Positions 6,545 to 6,555 of a stretch of DNA of 6,555 nt are shown here, one piece after another; within the stretch, counting starts at the first letter, position 1; each line of letters begins with the position of its first letter. Both the position numbers and the translations under genes were made by a program. The notes under the pieces were generated by a model that ran no database searches, was not told where the DNA came from, and saw only the letters and a list, made by a program, of their open reading frames with translations. Source of the DNA: JAWXCH01 sp034440595 (GTDB taxonomy: Bacteria; Planctomycetota; Planctomycetia; Pirellulales; JALHPA01). The DNA is taken from NCBI GenBank assembly GCA_034440595.1, contig JAWXCH010000082.1, forward strand, positions 1 to 6,555, given 5' to 3'.

Positions 6545-6555
6545 AGTTTTTTTCC

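Overview
All recognisable genes in this window lie on the minus strand. The coding style suggests a Gram-negative-type bacterium of moderately high G+C, and I would guess a planctomycete (Pirellulales-like). That guess rests on the long Ala/Pro/Ser-rich linker behind a putative lipoprotein signal, the weak match to standard promoter hexamers, and the overall feel of the exporter proteins from memory. It is an inference, not a demonstration.

In transcription order (right to left) the layout is as follows. (1) 6544-5957: a diverged beta-carbonic-anhydrase-like protein whose true start may lie beyond the right edge. (2) 5956-5608: about 350 bases without a convincing gene, holding a weak hairpin after the first gene, a second imperfect hairpin, and a perfect 8-3-8 inverted repeat about 50 bases upstream of the next gene. 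(3) 5607-5248: a small ArsR-type winged-helix repressor. (4) 5219-2913: a 768-residue ABC exporter protein with an N-terminal extension, a six-helix membrane domain and a nucleotide-binding domain whose key motifs are largely lost. (5) 2894-1548: an HlyD-type periplasmic adaptor. (6) 1551 to beyond the left edge: a TolC-type outer-membrane efflux protein, probably a lipoprotein, truncated by the window.

Genes 3 to 6 look like one operon, with gaps of 28 and 18 bases and then a 4-base GTGA overlap. Together they encode an inner-membrane ABC component, an adaptor and an outer-membrane channel, i.e. a tripartite type-1-secretion/efflux apparatus, headed by a likely autoregulatory repressor that could bind the inverted repeat. 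No export substrate and no second ABC protein is visible.

The most unusual point is that the only ABC ATPase of the operon lacks the Walker A lysine, the signature motif, the Q-loop glutamine, the D-loop aspartate and the H-loop histidine, yet its reading frame is intact over 768 codons. It therefore looks like a maintained pseudo-ATPase, possibly working with a canonical partner encoded elsewhere. The carbonic-anhydrase-like protein is also atypical: it keeps the presumed zinc ligands but not the arginine of the usual Cys-x-Asp-x-Arg motif.
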